Shown here piece after piece: positions 62,459 to 64,000 of a DNA stretch of 64,000 nt. The notes under the pieces were generated by a model, which saw only the letters and a program-made list of their open reading frames with translations, ran no database searches and was not told the origin of the DNA. Both the position numbers and the translations under genes were made by a program. This DNA is from Streptomyces aurantiacus (GTDB lineage Bacteria > Actinomycetota > Actinomycetes > Streptomycetales > Streptomycetaceae). The number at the start of each line of letters is the position of its first letter. Position 1 is the stretch's first letter. The stretch covers positions 4,526,001 through 4,590,000 of the forward strand of contig NZ_CP114283.1 in the NCBI RefSeq assembly GCF_027107535.1. The letters are read 5' to 3'.

Positions 62459-64000
62459 CTAGGAAGCGGCTGTGAGCAGGTTCTTCTCCAGGATCACCGG
62501 CAGTGACAGGGTTCGGTAGCCGACTGAGGCGAACAGGACGGTGATCCGGTTCTCCTCCTCGGTGAGGACCTCGCCGTCACCCCACTGCGGGTGGTGGACC
62601 GCGGTGCCGGGCGGAAACGGGTGGTCGTGGCGCGTGGGTGAGGCGGTGCGGGGGCGGGACGGGCCGGGGACGGCGCTGGCGGCGGTGCCGGTGGGCCGCT
62701 GTTCGCATCGGTCGCAGTTGCCGCAGGGGGAGTTGAGGCGCTCGCCGAAGTAGCCGAGCAGGAAACGCCGTCGGCAGCCGGTGGTCTCGGCCAGGCCGCG
62801 CATCATGTCGACCCGGGAGCGCTCCATGCTCTCGTGCGCGTTGCTCAACTCCACGGCCCGCGTGGCGGTTTCCTCCGCATCGGCCCCGTGGACCGGGGCC
62901 ACCTTTCCGCGTTCCGTGGTGAGGGCTCCGGCACTCTCCAGGAGGTTGAGGACGGCGGTCAGCCGGCTGGCGGACAGGCCGGTCTCTTCCTGGAGTTCCG
63001 TCGGTGTCACGGGGGTCGCACGGTCCCGTACGAGGCGGGCGACGTCGGCGATGGTGTCCGCGTCTGGGCGGCCGGTGGAGAAGAACTTCTGCAGGCCCAG
63101 GTCCTCGACGCGGTAGTGCAGGATGGCTCGGGACGGCTCGCCGTCCCGGCCTGCCCGGCCTATCTCCTGGTAGTAGGCGTCGAGGGACCCGGGCACCGCG
63201 GCGTGCAGTACGAACCGTACGTCGGGCTTGTCGATGCCCATGCCGAATGCCGAGGTGGCCACCACCACGTCCAACTCGCCGCCGAGAAAGCGGTCGTGGA
63301 CCGCGCTGCGGTCGGCCGACCGGTTGCCCGCGTGGTAGGCGGCGGCGCTCAGGCCGAGTTCGCCGAGCTCGGCGGCGTACGCCTCGGCGTCCTTGCGGGT
63401 GGAGACGTAGACGATGCCCGGCTTGGGCTCGGCCGCAGCTCGCTCCACCACGGCGCGCCGCTTGGCCGCGTTGTCCAGGAAGTGAGTGACCTCCAGGCGG
63501 ATGTTGGGCCGGTCGAACCCGGCCACCACCTCGTGGGCCTTGCGCATGCCGAGCTGCTCGACGATGTCGGCTCGCACCGGTGCGGCGGCGCTGGCGGTGA
63601 GGGCGAGGATGGGAGGGCGCCCGATGCTCTCGGCGGCCTGGCGGAGCCTGAGGTAGTCCGGCCGGAAGTCGTGGCCCCAGGAGGACACGCACTGCGCCTC
63701 GTCCACGACGAAGAGGGACGGTCTCAGCGCGGCCAGCCGCTCCAGCACGTCCTGCTTGGCGAGCTGTTCCGGGGCGAGGAAGAGAAACCGGGCCGTTCCG
63801 TCGCTCGCGCTCTCCCATGCCTGCTCGTTCTGGGCCCTGGACATCGACGAGTTGACGGCGACGGCGGTCTGGCCGCTGTTCCGCAGCAGTCCGGCGATCT
63901 GGTCCCGCTGGAGAGCGATCAACGGTGACACGACGAGCGTCGGACCGGGGAGCAGCATGCCCGGCACCTGGTACACCGCCGACTTGCCCGAGCCGGTCGG
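62459..64000 (-). CDS. RecQ-type ATP-dependent DNA helicase (partial, runs off the right edge)
   Basis: At least 513 residues of an SF2 helicase that unwinds DNA 3' to 5'. Walker A PTGSGKSAVYQVPG lies at the window end, so a short N-terminus is missing. Motif II is VVDEAQCVSSWGHDFRPDYL (DEAQ instead of the usual DEAH), then LALTASAAAPVR, GFDRPNIRLEV, FGMGIDKPDVRFVLH and YYQEIGRAGRDGEPS. A zinc domain follows with CRRRFLLGYFGERLNSPCGN and CDRC, then a C-terminal region with FPPGTAVHHPQWGDGEVL. It appears intact where visible. Confidence 0.92.
   Translation of the reverse strand, partial: PTGSGKSAVYQVPGMLLPGPTLVVSPLIALQRDQIAGLLRNSGQTAVAVNSSMSRAQNEQAWESASDGTARFLFLAPEQLAKQDVLERLAALRPSLFVVDEAQCVSSWGHDFRPDYLRLRQAAESIGRPPILALTASAAAPVRADIVEQLGMRKAHEVVAGFDRPNIRLEVTHFLDNAAKRRAVVERAAAEPKPGIVYVSTRKDAEAYAAELGELGLSAAAYHAGNRSADRSAVHDRFLGGELDVVVATSAFGMGIDKPDVRFVLHAAVPGSLDAYYQEIGRAGRDGEPSRAILHYRVEDLGLQKFFSTGRPDADTIADVARLVRDRATPVTPTELQEETGLSASRLTAVLNLLESAGALTTERGKVAPVHGADAEETATRAVELSNAHESMERSRVDMMRGLAETTGCRRRFLLGYFGERLNSPCGNCDRCEQRPTGTAASAVPGPSRPRTASPTRHDHPFPPGTAVHHPQWGDGEVLTEEENRITVLFASVGYRTLSLPVILEKNLLTAAS

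Noticed and set aside
1..64000. CRISPR arrays, tRNA and rRNA genes
   Set aside because: No regularly spaced repeats, cloverleaf-like sequence or rRNA-like segments were recognised by eye.

Overview
The window is high-GC DNA with strongly GC-biased third codon positions, frequent GTG and TTG starts, and many paralogous TetR, GntR, PadR, MarR and XRE regulators. Together with the types of insertion-sequence debris, this points to a Streptomyces-like actinomycete. The density of broken transposases and truncated genes suggests an accessory region such as a chromosome arm or island; that is inference. No rRNA, tRNA or CRISPR array was seen.

Layout. 0-7 kb: an asymmetric pair of ABC exporter halves, then a 5-aminolevulinate-synthase-like enzyme divergent from an acyl-CoA ligase. 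In actinomycetes this enzyme pair makes the C5N (2-amino-3-hydroxycyclopentenone) unit of manumycin-type metabolites, so this may be the edge of a biosynthetic cluster lying to the left. 7-9.5 kb: an autoregulated PadR gene and an acyl-CoA dehydrogenase. 9.5-18.8 kb: small regulator-centred modules (TetR with a Dabb protein and an SDR; XRE-cupin with an MFS pump, a gutted flavoprotein and a methyltransferase) separated by IS relics. 18.8-24.3 kb: an integrase relic split around a DUF1963 gene, then a TetR-controlled run of SDR, aldo/keto reductase and SDR, the first two of which have lost catalytic residues. 24.3-31.3 kb: Tn3, IS30 and IS5 relics, a broken P450-reductase domain, a two-component system and a complete IS21-type element. 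31.4-40.4 kb: a DUF418 membrane protein, DUF4240, a Pycsar-effector relic, two secreted or membrane proteins, a HIT protein, a complete IS5-type element with a coupled passenger gene, and a DUF1963 protein. 40.5-50.7 kb: a GntR (YtrA-like) module with two phased operators, several pseudogenes, a second GntR, an ArsR/SRPBCC pair and a repeat protein. 50.7-59 kb: a MarR/SDR operon, a pyridoxamine-oxidase-like gene enclosed by a 52-bp inverted repeat next to a serine recombinase, small membrane and lipoproteins, and a secreted FG-GAP protein. 59-64 kb: ISL3 and IS5 relics, a frameshifted DUF6236 gene, a restriction-endonuclease tail, a toxin tail plus broken immunity gene, a MITE-like inverted repeat, and a RecQ-type helicase running off the right end.

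Regulatory logic is unusually legible. Five local regulators sit beside perfect or near-perfect dyads: PadR at 7144, TetR at 11706, TetR at 21497, GntR at 41126 and MarR at 52127. Most other gaps hold fragments of transposases, integrases and interrupted genes. Family calls are from reading motifs by eye; no database search was run.
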